In this document: one piece after another, positions 51,493 to 60,475 of the stretch
How the letters are laid out: each line of letters opens with the position of its first letter
Position numbering within the stretch: position 1 is the stretch's first letter
Assembly: GCF_019880305.1 (NCBI RefSeq)
Contig: NZ_CP082301.1
Span: forward strand, 1,798,001-1,862,000
Direction of reading: 5' to 3'
Origin: Streptomyces decoyicus
Lineage (GTDB): Bacteria; Actinomycetota; Actinomycetes; Streptomycetales; Streptomycetaceae
Length of the DNA: 64,000 nucleotides
The notes under the pieces: model-generated
Told to the model about the DNA's origin: nothing
Database searches by the model: none
Seen by the model: only the letters and a program-made list of their open reading frames with translations
Translations under genes and position numbers: made by a program

Positions 51493-52403
51493 CGGGTGGC
51501 TCCCTTGGAGAAGTGGCGTTCGACGTAGTACTGGAGGACGGAGAGCACGGTGGTCAGCAGGACGTACCAGGCGGTGGCGACCATCAGCAGGGGCACGACC
51601 CTGCCGTTCCGTCCGTAGATGACCTGGACCTGGTAGAAGAGTTCGCCGATCGCCATGACGGAGACGATCGAGGTGCCCTTGAAGAGGGAGATGACCTCGT
51701 TGGTGGCGTTCGGCAGGATCGAGCGTGCCGCCTGCGGCAGCACGATGCGGCGCAACTGCCGCAGCCGGGGGATGCCGAGCGCGGCGGCCGCCTCCAGCTG
51801 TCCGCCGTCCACGGCCAGCACCCCGCCGCGCACGATCTCGGCGGCGTACGCGGCCTGGTGCAGCGCCAGCCCGAGCACCGCCGCGCCCATCGCACCGACC
51901 AGGCCCATGGTGTCGACGTGGACGAAGCCGGGACCGAAGGGGATACCGAAGTCCAGGCGCTTGTAGAGATAGGCGAGGTTGAACCAGAACAGCAGCTGGA
52001 CGATCAGCGGGATGGAGCGGAAGGCCCAGATGTAGCCGAAGGCGACCCAGCGCAGGAAGGGGCTCGCGGACAGCCGCATGAAGGCCAGCACGATGCCCAG
52101 CGCGAAGCCGAGTGCGGTGCCGTAGACGGTGAGCTGAAGGGTGACCCAGACCGCCCTGAGCACGGTCTCCGCGGTGAAGAACTGGGCGAAAACCCCCCAT
52201 TCCCAGGCGGGGTTGGTGACCAGACCGTGCACGAACTGCGCGATCAGCACCGCCGTCACCACGATCGCGGCCCAGCGCCAGGGGTGGCGTACGGGCACGA
52301 CCTTCAGGGCCGCCGGGTCGTCCGCCGGCGGTGGTCCGGCCTGCTGGGAAACGGTCTGCTCGGGAACGGCCTGTTCGACGGGTGGATCACTGGTCAGGGG
52401 CAT
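51489..52403 (-). CDS. Amino-acid ABC transporter permease (second copy)
   Basis: A 304-residue HisM/GlnP-type permease with about five membrane helices and an unusually long hydrophilic N-terminus (about 45 residues, Pro/Gln-rich). The EAA loop that docks the ATPase is GGQLEAAAALGIPRLRQLRR. It is strongly similar to the permease at 54384, so the two probably form a heterodimer. ATG 52403 follows CGAGGAC, and its start overlaps the end of the FAD-protein gene by 17 bases. Confidence 0.9.
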   Translation of the reverse strand: MPLTSDPPVEQAVPEQTVSQQAGPPPADDPAALKVVPVRHPWRWAAIVVTAVLIAQFVHGLVTNPAWEWGVFAQFFTAETVLRAVWVTLQLTVYGTALGFALGIVLAFMRLSASPFLRWVAFGYIWAFRSIPLIVQLLFWFNLAYLYKRLDFGIPFGPGFVHVDTMGLVGAMGAAVLGLALHQAAYAAEIVRGGVLAVDGGQLEAAAALGIPRLRQLRRIVLPQAARSILPNATNEVISLFKGTSIVSVMAIGELFYQVQVIYGRNGRVVPLLMVATAWYVLLTTVLSVLQYYVERHFSKGATR

Positions 52404-54387
52404 GGGAGTCCTCGGGGGTGGGAGCGGGGCGGACGAGGGAGGCGGCTGGCCGGGGCGCGGGCGGGGCGGCCCGGTCCCGCAGGAAGGTGAGCAGCGCCCG
52501 CGCGGTGGCGTCGTTCTGCCGGAAGGCGGGTGCGTTGGTACGGGGCCGGGCGAAGGCGCCGCCGGAGCGGGCGTCGGTGTGCGGGCCGAGGGCGAAGAGG
52601 CGCGGGTGGTGGGGGTCCCTCCCTGTGCATGGGGGTCCCCCCGGTCGAGCGAAGCCGGGAGTGGGGGAGGAGCCGAGAACCAGGGGGAGGCCGGCCCGGT
52701 CCAGGATCCGGCCGTCGGCGGGGGCCACCGCCAGCAGCCCGGTGGGGGTCGTGGCCGCACCATCGGCGTACAGGGCGCGCAGCAGGGCGTCACGGGTGTG
52801 CTCGACGGTCGCCGCCGGCAGCCGCGCCTCCACCAGTGCCCGCGCCTCGACCGACTCCCCCGGCACACTGGCGCTCTCCGCGCGGAACACCCCGCGCCGC
52901 GCATCGGCGGTGACGGTGGTGCCGGCGCCGAGGAAGCGGACCACCCCGGCCCGGGAGAGCGCGAGCAGCTGTCGTAGCCGCGGTCCGGGCGGGCCGGAGG
53001 CGAGATAGCTGAAGAACCCGTGCCACCAGGGGCCGCGGTCGCCGATCCGCACCAGCTGGCCGTAGACCGACAGCAGCGCGAGGAAGACCGCCAGGTCGGG
53101 GCTGTGCGCGGGGTCGTGACGGCGGGCCAGGTCGGCCTCGATATAGCCGCGCAGCCCGTCTTGCAGCGCCTCGGCGTCGGGGTAGCGCAGGCCGTCCAGC
53201 GGATGGTCCAGCGCCTCGAGGTCGAGGCGGTCGGCGGGGTCCGGGACCGCGGCGCCGACGAGGGCCTGGAGGGCGGCGCTGCCGGGGTCGGCGGCGGCGT
53301 ACTTCTCCTCGAAGTCCGCCCAGTTCATCCGGGTGCGACCGGGGTGGGCGGTGAACAGCCGGTGGTAGTGGGCGAAGCCCAGCTCCTTGTCGATCAGCGG
53401 CCAGACGTCGCGCCGGAAGTCGAACCCGTCGGCCCTGGCGAGCAGCGCATCGACCTGCTCCGGTCCGAAGAAGCGCGGCAGCGGCGGCCGTTCGCCGTCC
53501 GGTTCGTAACCGATCTTGGAGTGGTAGGGCACTCCGCGCCGTGACCCGACGTGCAGGACGGGCTCGCGCCCCGAGGGCCGGTAGACCGGCTGCCCGTCGG
53601 CGCCGGTCGTGTAGGTGCCGCCGCGGCCCTCCGTCAGCAGCACCATCAGATCGACGAAGGCCAGCCCGAAGCCGCGCACGAGCACCGGCTCACCGGGCCG
53701 CAGTGCGCTCAGCTCGCTGTCGGCGGTGAACGCCGGCGGCAGATACGTCAGACCGTGCCGGGTCGCGAAGTCCGTCAACTCGCGCTCTTCCGGCTTGGGT
53801 TCGGCCTCCAGGTGGCCCAGCGTGAGCACCACGGCGTCGGCGGTGAGCGGTGCGGGGCGGCCCGCCAGATGCACCTGCAGCCGGCCGTTGCGCGAGCCCG
53901 AGACCCGTACCGCCCTCCGCCGGTGCTCATGGACGGCGACGGCCGGCGGCAGCGCGGCCACCGACCGCTCGTACGCCCAGCTCAGATAGGCGCCCTGCAG
54001 CCGGCGGCCGGCGAAGTCGCGGGGCCCGAGGGCCGCGAGCGCCGCGGCCGGGCCGGGCGCGAGGGGGATCTCGCCGTCGCGCACCGCGCGCGCCCACTCG
54101 GCGAGCGAGGGTCCCGGCCGCACCGGACCGTCCTGTTCGACGGTCTCGTCGGTGAACATGGTGACGTCCTCGGCGGTGGAGTTCATCCACAGCAGGGGCG
54201 ACTGGCCGGCGCGCCAGATACGCCCGCCGCCGGGCGGGTGGGGATCGACGAGGTGCAGGTCGAGGGGCGTGTCGCCGTACAGCTCGGGGGCGTTGGCGGC
54301 GATCCGCTCGATCAGCCCGGTGCCGCGCGGCCCGGCTCCCACGATCACGACGGACGGCCGGCCTGACGGATTCGCGGTCCGGCTCAT
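52387..54387 (-). CDS. FAD/NAD(P)-binding oxidoreductase-like protein
   Basis: A 666-residue protein of the FAD-NAD(P)-binding family (PF13454 type). The dinucleotide motif is VVIVGAGPRGTGLIERIAAN (GxGxxG), followed by LVDPHPPGGGRIWRAGQSP and LLWMNSTAEDVTMFTD. An NAD-site-like GFGLAFVDLMVLLTEGRG lies near 265, and the end GGAFARPRTNAPAFRQNDATA carries a final FAD contact. It lies between the two permease genes with overlaps on both sides, so it is part of the transport operon. It probably oxidises or N-hydroxylates the imported amino acid or its derivative; the reaction is not known to me. Confidence 0.78.
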   Translation of the reverse strand: MSRTANPSGRPSVVIVGAGPRGTGLIERIAANAPELYGDTPLDLHLVDPHPPGGGRIWRAGQSPLLWMNSTAEDVTMFTDETVEQDGPVRPGPSLAEWARAVRDGEIPLAPGPAAALAALGPRDFAGRRLQGAYLSWAYERSVAALPPAVAVHEHRRRAVRVSGSRNGRLQVHLAGRPAPLTADAVVLTLGHLEAEPKPEERELTDFATRHGLTYLPPAFTADSELSALRPGEPVLVRGFGLAFVDLMVLLTEGRGGTYTTGADGQPVYRPSGREPVLHVGSRRGVPYHSKIGYEPDGERPPLPRFFGPEQVDALLARADGFDFRRDVWPLIDKELGFAHYHRLFTAHPGRTRMNWADFEEKYAAADPGSAALQALVGAAVPDPADRLDLEALDHPLDGLRYPDAEALQDGLRGYIEADLARRHDPAHSPDLAVFLALLSVYGQLVRIGDRGPWWHGFFSYLASGPPGPRLRQLLALSRAGVVRFLGAGTTVTADARRGVFRAESASVPGESVEARALVEARLPAATVEHTRDALLRALYADGAATTPTGLLAVAPADGRILDRAGLPLVLGSSPTPGFARPGGPPCTGRDPHHPRLFALGPHTDARSGGAFARPRTNAPAFRQNDATARALLTFLRDRAAPPAPRPAASLVRPAPTPEDSHAPDQ

Positions 54388-55253
54388 CGGGCACCGGCCG
54401 TACCGCGGGCGTAGTGCCGCTCCAGGTAGTACTGGCCGACGCCGAGCGCGGAGGTGACCGCGATGTACCAGAGGGTGGCGACCAGCAGCAGCGGGATGAC
54501 CTGGTAGGTGCGGTGGTAGACCAGCTGGACGGAGTAGAGCAGGTCCTGGACGGCGATGACGCTGACGATGGAGGTGCCCTTGAGGGTGCCGATCAGCATG
54601 TTGCCGGCCGGCGGCACGATGGAGCGCATCGCCTGGGGCAGCACGATGCGCCGCAGCCGCCGCCAGGCGCCGAGCCCCAGCGACTGGGCCGCCTCCAGCT
54701 GCCCCGCCTCGACGGAGAGGATGCCGCCGCGGACCACCTCGGCGGCGTAGGCGGCCTCGTGCAGGGTCAGCCCGATCAGGGCGATGGTGACCGGGCCGAG
54801 CAGATGGACGGTCCTGATGCCGAGGATCGTCGGGTAGAGCGCCCCGATGTTGAACCAGAACAGCAGCTGCACCAGGACCGGCATCGACCGGAAGAGCCAG
54901 ACGTAACCCCAACTGACTCCGCGCAGCACCGCGTTGGCGGAGAGCCGCATCGTGGCGAGCAGGGTGCCCAGCACGAAGCCCAGCGCCATGACGGCCGCGG
55001 TCAGCCAGAGGGTGAGTCCCAGGCCGCGCAGTACGGCGCTGGTCAGGAAGTAGTCGGCGACGACGTCCCACTGGAAGGCGTCGTTGCGTACGACGGAGCG
55101 GAGGGCGAGTGCCAGCAGAGCCAGCACGGCGGCGGCCGCGGCCCACTGGCCGGTACGGCGGCGCGGCACGATCCGGGGGACGGTGCGGTCCGTGCCGTCG
55201 TCAGGCGGAGCCGTGGCGGATGCGGCGCGGGCGGCGAGGGTGTCGGAAGGCAT
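54384..55253 (-). CDS. Amino-acid ABC transporter permease (first copy)
   Basis: A 289-residue HisM/GlnP-type permease. Hydrophobic segments include WAAAAAVLALLALALRSVV and LWLTAAVMALGFVLGTLLA. The ATPase-docking loop is EAGQLEAAQSLGLGAWRRLR. ATG 55253 follows CGGAGCC. First gene of the minus-strand operon and coupled by ATGA to the FAD-protein gene. Its promoter shares the 55254-55729 divergent region with the plus-strand operon. Confidence 0.9.
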   Translation of the reverse strand: MPSDTLAARAASATAPPDDGTDRTVPRIVPRRRTGQWAAAAAVLALLALALRSVVRNDAFQWDVVADYFLTSAVLRGLGLTLWLTAAVMALGFVLGTLLATMRLSANAVLRGVSWGYVWLFRSMPVLVQLLFWFNIGALYPTILGIRTVHLLGPVTIALIGLTLHEAAYAAEVVRGGILSVEAGQLEAAQSLGLGAWRRLRRIVLPQAMRSIVPPAGNMLIGTLKGTSIVSVIAVQDLLYSVQLVYHRTYQVIPLLLVATLWYIAVTSALGVGQYYLERHYARGTAGAR

Positions 55254-55449
55254 GCGAAGGCTCCGTGGGTGCCGAGAGCGAGCACGGGAGTAGAGCGCCT
55301 TCACACAGGCGGAACGGGCCGTGCCCCTCAGCACGACCGGCTCTTGAGGCTATGGGGTGAACACGCGTCGCTGTCAAGGGTGTCCACACTGTGAGCGAGG
55401 GATCACTTCCTGGTTGACGCGGAAACGGATGCCTGTTCCACTTAGCCGC

Positions 55450-55521
55450 ATGTATCTCTGGCAGCGGCTGGTCACCCGCGACCACATCGACTTCGGTCGC
55501 GTGTGGTCGTCGTCCTGTTGA
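55450..55521 (+). CDS. Cysteine leader peptide (attenuation ORF)
   Basis: A 23-codon ORF, MYLWQRLVTRDHIDFGRVW followed by SSSC and a stop. It matches the actinobacterial leader-peptide pattern R-x-H-x-D-x-x-R-V-x-S-x-x-C found before sulphur-assimilation operons, where slow reading of the Cys codon when cysteine is short raises downstream expression. It sits 208 bases before the monooxygenase gene on the same strand. No strong ribosome site precedes it, which is common for leaderless peptides of this class. I could not draw a convincing attenuator hairpin after it. Confidence 0.72.
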   Translation: MYLWQRLVTRDHIDFGRVWSSSC

Positions 55522-55729
55522 GCTGACGCCCTGCCCTGAAGCCCGTCGCCGCTAAGGCCGGGCCGTTCCGCGGTTCTTTCTCTTCCGTCAACCGCGCGCC
55601 TTCACACCTCGCGCCGCCGTCCGGCGCACCCTCCCCTCGCCCCACCGCACTTCCCTTTCACCGCAGTCCCTTTCACCTCCGCTGTCCCTGTCCTGTTGTT
55701 CCTTCGGCATGCTCGAAGAAGGGCGCAGT

Positions 55730-56818
55730 ATGCGCTTCGGTGTCATGACTTTGATCGACAACGTCCCGGACGCGCTGTCCGGACGCCTCCTCACCCCGCA
55801 CGACCGCCTCCAGGAGGTCGTCGAACTCGCCGTGCTGGCCGAGGAGCTGGGGTTCGACGCCTTCGGCGTCGGCGAGCGGCACGGTGCGCCGTTCCTGTCC
55901 AGCTCGCCGCCCGCGGTGCTGGGCGCGATCGCCGCCCGTACGCACCGCATCCGGCTCTTCACCACCGTCACCGTGCTGTCCTCCCTCGATCCGGTACGGG
56001 TCGCCGAGGACTACGCCACCGTCGACCAGCTCTCCGGCGGCCGGCTGGAGTTGGCCATCGGCAAGGGCAACGCCCCCGAGCCCTGGCGGCTCTTCGGCCG
56101 GGATCCGGACGACCAGTACGCGTTGCAGGAGGAGAACTACGAGCTGCTGCGCCGGCTGTGGAGCGAGGAGCAGGTCACCTGGTCGGGCCGCTTCCGGCCC
56201 CCGCTCGACGGCGCGACCACGCTCCCCCGTCCGCATCAGCAGCCGCCCACCGTCTGGCACGGCAGCGCCACCAGCGAACGCTCGGTGGAGCTGGCCGCCC
56301 TGTGGGGCGACCCGGTCTTCGCCGCCAACGTCATCCAGCCGGTGGCCGATTACGCCAAGCTGATCGACCACTACCGCGCCCGCTGGGCGGACTACGGACA
56401 CGACCCCTCGGCGGCGCTGGTCGCCTCGGGCGGGACGCTCTATGCCGCCGCCGATGACCGCACCGCCCGCCGGGAGTTCGCGCCGTACTACGAAGCGGCC
56501 GTCGCCGCCCGCGACGTACCGGGCAACAACACGCCCTTCCGCTCCCTGGACGACGCCGCCGACCACGGCCCGGCGCTGGTGGGCTCGCCGGCGCGGATCG
56601 CCGGCAAGATCCTCCAGCAGCATGCCGCCTACGGCCACGCGCTCCAGTTCTTCTCCGTGGACAGCGCCGGCCTGCCGTTCCCCCGCAAGGCCGACGTCCT
56701 GCGGCTGACCGCCGCCGAGGTGCTGCCGCAGCTGCGCCATGAGCTGCCGGACGCGCTCCCGTGGCCGTCCGCCACCGCGGCCCCGGTGCCGCGGCCCGTC
56801 ACGGCGGCGGTCCGGTGA
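55730..56818 (+). CDS. LLM-class flavin-dependent monooxygenase
   Basis: A 362-residue luciferase-like TIM-barrel monooxygenase (FMNH2-dependent). The start is MRFGVMTLIDNVPDALSGRL, then ELGFDAFGVGERHGAPFLSS, IRLFTTVTVLSSLDPVRVAE, and LAIGKGNAPEPW, the flavin-phosphate loop. A later segment ATTLPRPHQQPPTVWHGSAT also fits the family. Family members in sulphur operons cleave sulphonates or S-alkyl groups. ATG 55730 follows GAAGAAGGG. It overlaps the acetyltransferase start (GTGA). The Cys leader peptide upstream and the acetyltransferase downstream support a role in organosulphur use. Confidence 0.88.
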   Translation: MRFGVMTLIDNVPDALSGRLLTPHDRLQEVVELAVLAEELGFDAFGVGERHGAPFLSSSPPAVLGAIAARTHRIRLFTTVTVLSSLDPVRVAEDYATVDQLSGGRLELAIGKGNAPEPWRLFGRDPDDQYALQEENYELLRRLWSEEQVTWSGRFRPPLDGATTLPRPHQQPPTVWHGSATSERSVELAALWGDPVFAANVIQPVADYAKLIDHYRARWADYGHDPSAALVASGGTLYAAADDRTARREFAPYYEAAVAARDVPGNNTPFRSLDDAADHGPALVGSPARIAGKILQQHAAYGHALQFFSVDSAGLPFPRKADVLRLTAAEVLPQLRHELPDALPWPSATAAPVPRPVTAAVR

Positions 56819-57321
56819 GCGCCGCGCCCGGTCCGCCGCCGACCACCCGCCTGACGATCCGGCACACCACCGTCCACGATCCGCTGGCCCGTCCCCTGCT
56901 GGACGAACTGACCCACGAATACAGCACCCGGTACGAGAAACCCGTCGATCTGAGCCGGGAGTACCCGGCCGAGGAGTTCGCCCCGCCCGGTGGTGCGTTC
57001 CTGCTGCTCCTGGAGGACGGCAGCCCGGTCGCCGGGGGCGCCTACCGCCGCTACGACGCACACACCGCCGAGTTCAAACGCATCTGGACGCACTCCGCGC
57101 ACCGCAGGCGCGGGCTGGCGCGGCGGGTCCTGGACGCCCTGGAGCGGGAGGCCGCCGGCCGGGGCTGCACCCGCGTCTTCCTGACGACGGGCCCCCGCCA
57201 GCCGGAGGCCAAGGGCCTCTATCTCGCGGCGGGTTACCGCCCCCTGTTCGATCTGTCCGCCGCCCCGGAGTCGATCGGCCCGCTGCCGTTCGAAAAGCAC
57301 CTGGAGATCCCACAGCCATGA
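56815..57321 (+). CDS. GNAT N-acetyltransferase
   Basis: A 168-residue GNAT enzyme. The acetyl-CoA site is WTHSAHRRRGLARRVLDALE (R/QxxGxA/G), followed by GCTRVFLTTGPRQPEAKGLY and LAAGYRP. GTG 56815 overlaps the monooxygenase stop. In known S-substituted-cysteine salvage routes (Bacillus ytmI/snaA type), an N-acetyltransferase first caps the amino group and a flavin monooxygenase then releases the thiol; the gene order here matches that logic. Confidence 0.85.
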   Translation: MSAAPGPPPTTRLTIRHTTVHDPLARPLLDELTHEYSTRYEKPVDLSREYPAEEFAPPGGAFLLLLEDGSPVAGGAYRRYDAHTAEFKRIWTHSAHRRRGLARRVLDALEREAAGRGCTRVFLTTGPRQPEAKGLYLAAGYRPLFDLSAAPESIGPLPFEKHLEIPQP

Positions 57322-58271
57322 GCCTCACCACGCCCCGCTCCACCGCCCTGCGCACCACCGCGGTCCTGGCCGCCGCGGCCCTGGCGCTCACCGCCTGCGG
57401 CTCGGGCGGCCCGTCGGGCGCAGCCGGGGCCGCGGGTCCGTCGGCCGCCGACGACAAGATCCCCACCGCGGACGTGGTCTCCGGCGTGCGGAAGGACCCG
57501 GCCGCGGCGAAACTGCTCCCCGCGGACGTCCGCGCACGCGGCAGCCTCTCCCTCGCCACCAGCGTCGGCACCCCGCCCGGCGCGGCCTATCTGGCCGACG
57601 GCAAGACCCTGGCCGGCCAGGACATCGACTTCGCGGATGCCGTCGGCAAGGTGCTCGGCCTGAAGATCGACCGCGAGGTGGCGAGTTTCGAGGCGATCCT
57701 GCCGGCCCTCGGCAGCGGCAAATACGACGTGGGCACCGGCAACTTCGGCGTCACCGACGAGCGCCGCAAGGCCATCGACTTCGTGACGTACATCAACGAC
57801 GGCCAGGGCTTCGCGGTCCGCAAGGACAGCCCGCTGAAGAAGGTCGGCTCCCTGCGGCAGCTGTGCGGGCTGACGGTCGCCACCGGCGCGGGCACCACCT
57901 TCGAGGCGACGCTGGAGGAGAACCGGCAGCGGTGCACGGAGGCCGGCAAGAAGCCGTACGACGTCAAGACCTATGCCGAACAGGGCGCCCTGTGGATCTC
58001 GCTCCAGCAGGGCCGGACCGATGTGGTGATGAGCACCATCAACGGGCTGCGCTACGCCGTGCGGCAGCAGCCGGGCCTGCGGTTCCTCAATGAGTTCAAG
58101 CGGCTGGACGTCGGCTTCGCGTTCAAGAAGGGCACCCCGCTGGCGCCCGCCGTCCAGGCCGCGGTCAACCACCTGAAGAAGGACGGCACCTACGAACGGA
58201 TCCTCAAGAAGTGGGGCACCGGCCCCTCGGCCCTCAAGACCTCGCGGATCAGCCCGCCGGAGATCCGCTGA
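57318..58271 (+). CDS. Amino-acid ABC transporter binding lipoprotein (second)
   Basis: A 317-residue lipoprotein (lipobox ALALTACGS, Cys near 24) of solute-binding family 3: ARGSLSLATSVGTPPGAAYL, DFADAVGKVLGLKIDREVAS, LGSGKYDVGTGNFGVTDERR and FAFKKGTPLAPAVQAAVNHL. ATG 57318 overlaps the acetyltransferase stop (ATGA). It has no permease of its own in the plus operon, so it probably feeds the permease-ATPase set encoded divergently. Confidence 0.88.
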   Translation: MSLTTPRSTALRTTAVLAAAALALTACGSGGPSGAAGAAGPSAADDKIPTADVVSGVRKDPAAAKLLPADVRARGSLSLATSVGTPPGAAYLADGKTLAGQDIDFADAVGKVLGLKIDREVASFEAILPALGSGKYDVGTGNFGVTDERRKAIDFVTYINDGQGFAVRKDSPLKKVGSLRQLCGLTVATGAGTTFEATLEENRQRCTEAGKKPYDVKTYAEQGALWISLQQGRTDVVMSTINGLRYAVRQQPGLRFLNEFKRLDVGFAFKKGTPLAPAVQAAVNHLKKDGTYERILKKWGTGPSALKTSRISPPEIR

Positions 58272-58401
58272 CCGGGGGACGAGGGCAAGTGCCCTGGTCC
58301 GCGTACGAACCGACCCCCGGGTTGGGTCCGCCTTCTGCTGACCGCTTGCCGTCGACGCAGGGTCACGTACCGACCGTGATGTTCTTCGTACTGTCAGTTT
58401 C

Positions 58402-58418
58402 CTTACGGGGCGCGTAAG
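58402..58418 (+). promoter_or_regulatory. CTTACG/CGTAAG inverted repeat before the SepF-like gene
   Basis: A perfect 6-base inverted repeat with a 5-base centre, about 140 bases before the SepF-like start, in the 283-base gap after the lipoprotein gene. It could be an operator; no binding protein can be named. Confidence 0.3.
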
Positions 58419-58554
58419 CTGATGCCGCGCCACCCTCTTTGCACCAGATGTGTCACGAACCCCCCGTGCGGCGGCTATCCACTTGGCACACTGTCGGCCT
58501 GATGGACGACGATAGGGGTACACACACAGACACCGCGGGTGAGAGGAGGCGTCA

Positions 58555-59004
58555 ATGGGATCGGTGCGCAAGGCGAGCGCCTGGCTTGGCCTCGTCGACG
58601 ACAGTGATGACGAGCGCTACTACGACGACGACTACGCCGAGGGACCCGATGCCGGCGACTCGGGCAACAGCCCCTGGGTCACCGACCCCCGGGTCCTGGT
58701 GGCCGACGAGGCCGCCCAGGACCAGGGCACCCGCATCGCCACGGTCACTCCGGAGAGCTTCCGGGACGCCCGCGGCATCGGCGAGCTCTTCCGGGACGGC
58801 GTCCCCGTCATCGTCAACCTGACGTCCATGGAGTCCGCCGACGCCAAGCGGGTCGTGGACTTCGCGGCCGGTCTGACGTTCGGTCTGCGCGGTTCGATCG
58901 AGCGCGTCGCCACCCGGGTGTTCCTGCTGACCCCCGCCGACTACAAGGTCGTCAGCGGCGAGGCCCGCGCCCACCGCAACGGCGGCTTCTTCAACCAGAG
59001 TTGA
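58555..59004 (+). CDS. sflA: SepF-like cell-division protein
   Basis: A 149-residue SepF paralogue. The N-terminal amphipathic membrane anchor ([16 protein letters not shown]) and an acidic linker ([18 protein letters not shown]) are followed by the SepF core: [40 protein letters not shown] and [20 protein letters not shown]. SepF tethers FtsZ to the membrane, and Streptomyces have extra SepF-like proteins (SflA, SflB) that tune FtsZ placement. The genomic distance to dnaE2 resembles that of S. coelicolor sflA as I recall it. ATG 58555 follows GAGGAGG. Confidence 0.8.
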   Translation: MGSVRKASAWLGLVDDSDDERYYDDDYAEGPDAGDSGNSPWVTDPRVLVADEAAQDQGTRIATVTPESFRDARGIGELFRDGVPVIVNLTSMESADAKRVVDFAAGLTFGLRGSIERVATRVFLLTPADYKVVSGEARAHRNGGFFNQS

Positions 59005-59037
59005 GCGCGACCCGCGTGTTCCCGGCCGGGGGCCCCA

Positions 59038-59071
59038 GGGCCCGCACCGGCAGCCACCGGTGTGCGGGCCC
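59038..59071. terminator. Hairpin terminator between convergent genes
   Basis: GGGCCCGCACCGG (59038-59050) pairs with a matching arm ending at 59071 that has a 2-base bulge, loop CAGCCA. It lies between the SepF-like and acyl-CoA dehydrogenase 3' ends. Confidence 0.65.
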
Positions 59072-59110
59072 CCGGACAGTGCGGCGACCGGCGTCAGCCG
59101 GCCAGGCCGC

Positions 59111-60337
59111 TCACCGGAAGGCGTCCAGACCGGTGAGCGCCTTGCCCAGCACCAGCTGGTGCATTTCGACGGTGCCCTCGTAGGTGAGCACCGATTCCAG
59201 GTTGGTCGCATGCCGCATGACGGGGTACTCCAGCGAGATCCCGTTGGCGCCGAGGATCGTCCGGGCCGTACGGCAGATCTCGATCGCCTCCCGTACGTTG
59301 TTCAGCTTGCCGAAGCTGATCTGCTCGGGGCGCAGCCGCCCCGCGTCCATCCGCCGCCCCAGATGATGGGCCAGCAGGATCCCCTTGTGCAGTTCGACGG
59401 CCATGTCGGCGAGCTTGGCCTGGGTGAGCTGGAAGCCGCCGATGGGCTTGCCGAACTGCTCCCGCGTCTTCGCGTAGTCCAGCGCCGCCTCGAAGCTGGC
59501 GCGGGCGGCCCCCATGGAGCCCCAGACGATGCCGTAGCGGGCGTGGCTGAGACAGCCGAGCGGGCCGCGCAGTCCGGTGGCCTCGGGGAGCACCGCGTCG
59601 GCCGGCAGCCGTACCTCGTCCATGACGAGTTCGCTGGTCACCGAGGCCCGCAGGGACCACTTGTGCTTGATCTCGGGGGCCGAGAACCCCGGGGTGTCGG
59701 TGGGGACCACGAACCCGCGGATGCCGTCGTCGGTACGGGCCCAGACCACCGCGACCCCGGCCACCGAGCCATTGGTGATCCACATCTTGCGCCCGTTGAG
59801 CACCCAGTCTCCCCCGCCGTCGCGCTTGGCGTAGGTCCGCATCGCGGCGGGGTCGGAGCCGATGTCCGGTTCGGTCAGCCCGAAGCAGCCGATGATCTCG
59901 CCGGCCGCCATCCCCGGCAGCCACTGCTGCTTCTGCTCCTCGGAGCCGAAGCGCCAGATCGCGTACATGGCGAGCGAGCCCTGGACGGAGACCAGGGAGC
60001 GGATGCCGGAGTCGGCGGCCTCCAGCTCCAGGCAGGCCAGGCCGTACTGGACGGCGGAGGCACCCGCGCAGCCGTAGCCGGTCAGGGACATCCCGAGCGC
60101 GCCGAGGGAGCCCAGCTCGCGGGCGAGTTCACGGATGCCGGGCAGTTCGCCGCGCTCGTACCAGTCGGCGATCTGCGGCAGGACACGCTCGGCGGCCCAG
60201 CTGCGGACGGTGTCCCGGACGGCACGGTCCTCGTCGGTCAGCAGGTCGTCGAGGCCCAGGGGGTCGCTGGGGTCGAATGGCGGAACCGCCGATGACACCG
60301 ACGATGCTGCGGACTCTGAGGACGGCTTTGCGGACAT
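59111..60337 (-). CDS. Acyl-CoA dehydrogenase, glutaryl-CoA-dehydrogenase-like
   Basis: A 408-residue acyl-CoA dehydrogenase. GCFGLTEPDIGSDPAAMRTY and WVLNGRKMWITNGSVAGVAV are the flavin-binding segments, then ASFEAALDYAKTREQFGKPI and the C-terminal catalytic region NLESVLTYEGTVEMHQLVLG, where the Glu of TYEGT is the catalytic base in the glutaryl-CoA position. The overall pattern is closest to glutaryl-CoA dehydrogenase, which oxidises and decarboxylates glutaryl-CoA to crotonyl-CoA in lysine and tryptophan breakdown. ATG 60337 follows GGAGG at the upper end of normal spacing. Monocistronic. Confidence 0.85.
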   Translation of the reverse strand: MSAKPSSESAASSVSSAVPPFDPSDPLGLDDLLTDEDRAVRDTVRSWAAERVLPQIADWYERGELPGIRELARELGSLGALGMSLTGYGCAGASAVQYGLACLELEAADSGIRSLVSVQGSLAMYAIWRFGSEEQKQQWLPGMAAGEIIGCFGLTEPDIGSDPAAMRTYAKRDGGGDWVLNGRKMWITNGSVAGVAVVWARTDDGIRGFVVPTDTPGFSAPEIKHKWSLRASVTSELVMDEVRLPADAVLPEATGLRGPLGCLSHARYGIVWGSMGAARASFEAALDYAKTREQFGKPIGGFQLTQAKLADMAVELHKGILLAHHLGRRMDAGRLRPEQISFGKLNNVREAIEICRTARTILGANGISLEYPVMRHATNLESVLTYEGTVEMHQLVLGKALTGLDAFR

Positions 60338-60475
60338 GGCGGGGCCTCCGGCGGGTTCAGCGCGAAAAACTAGCAGTGGTAGTTATTTCGCTTCCGACGG
60401 TACGGCCCGTGGTGCCGCGCGGCAAGGGTCACCGCCGCGCGGCGGGCCGGGGACTCGCAAGAGGGGAAACGCGGG

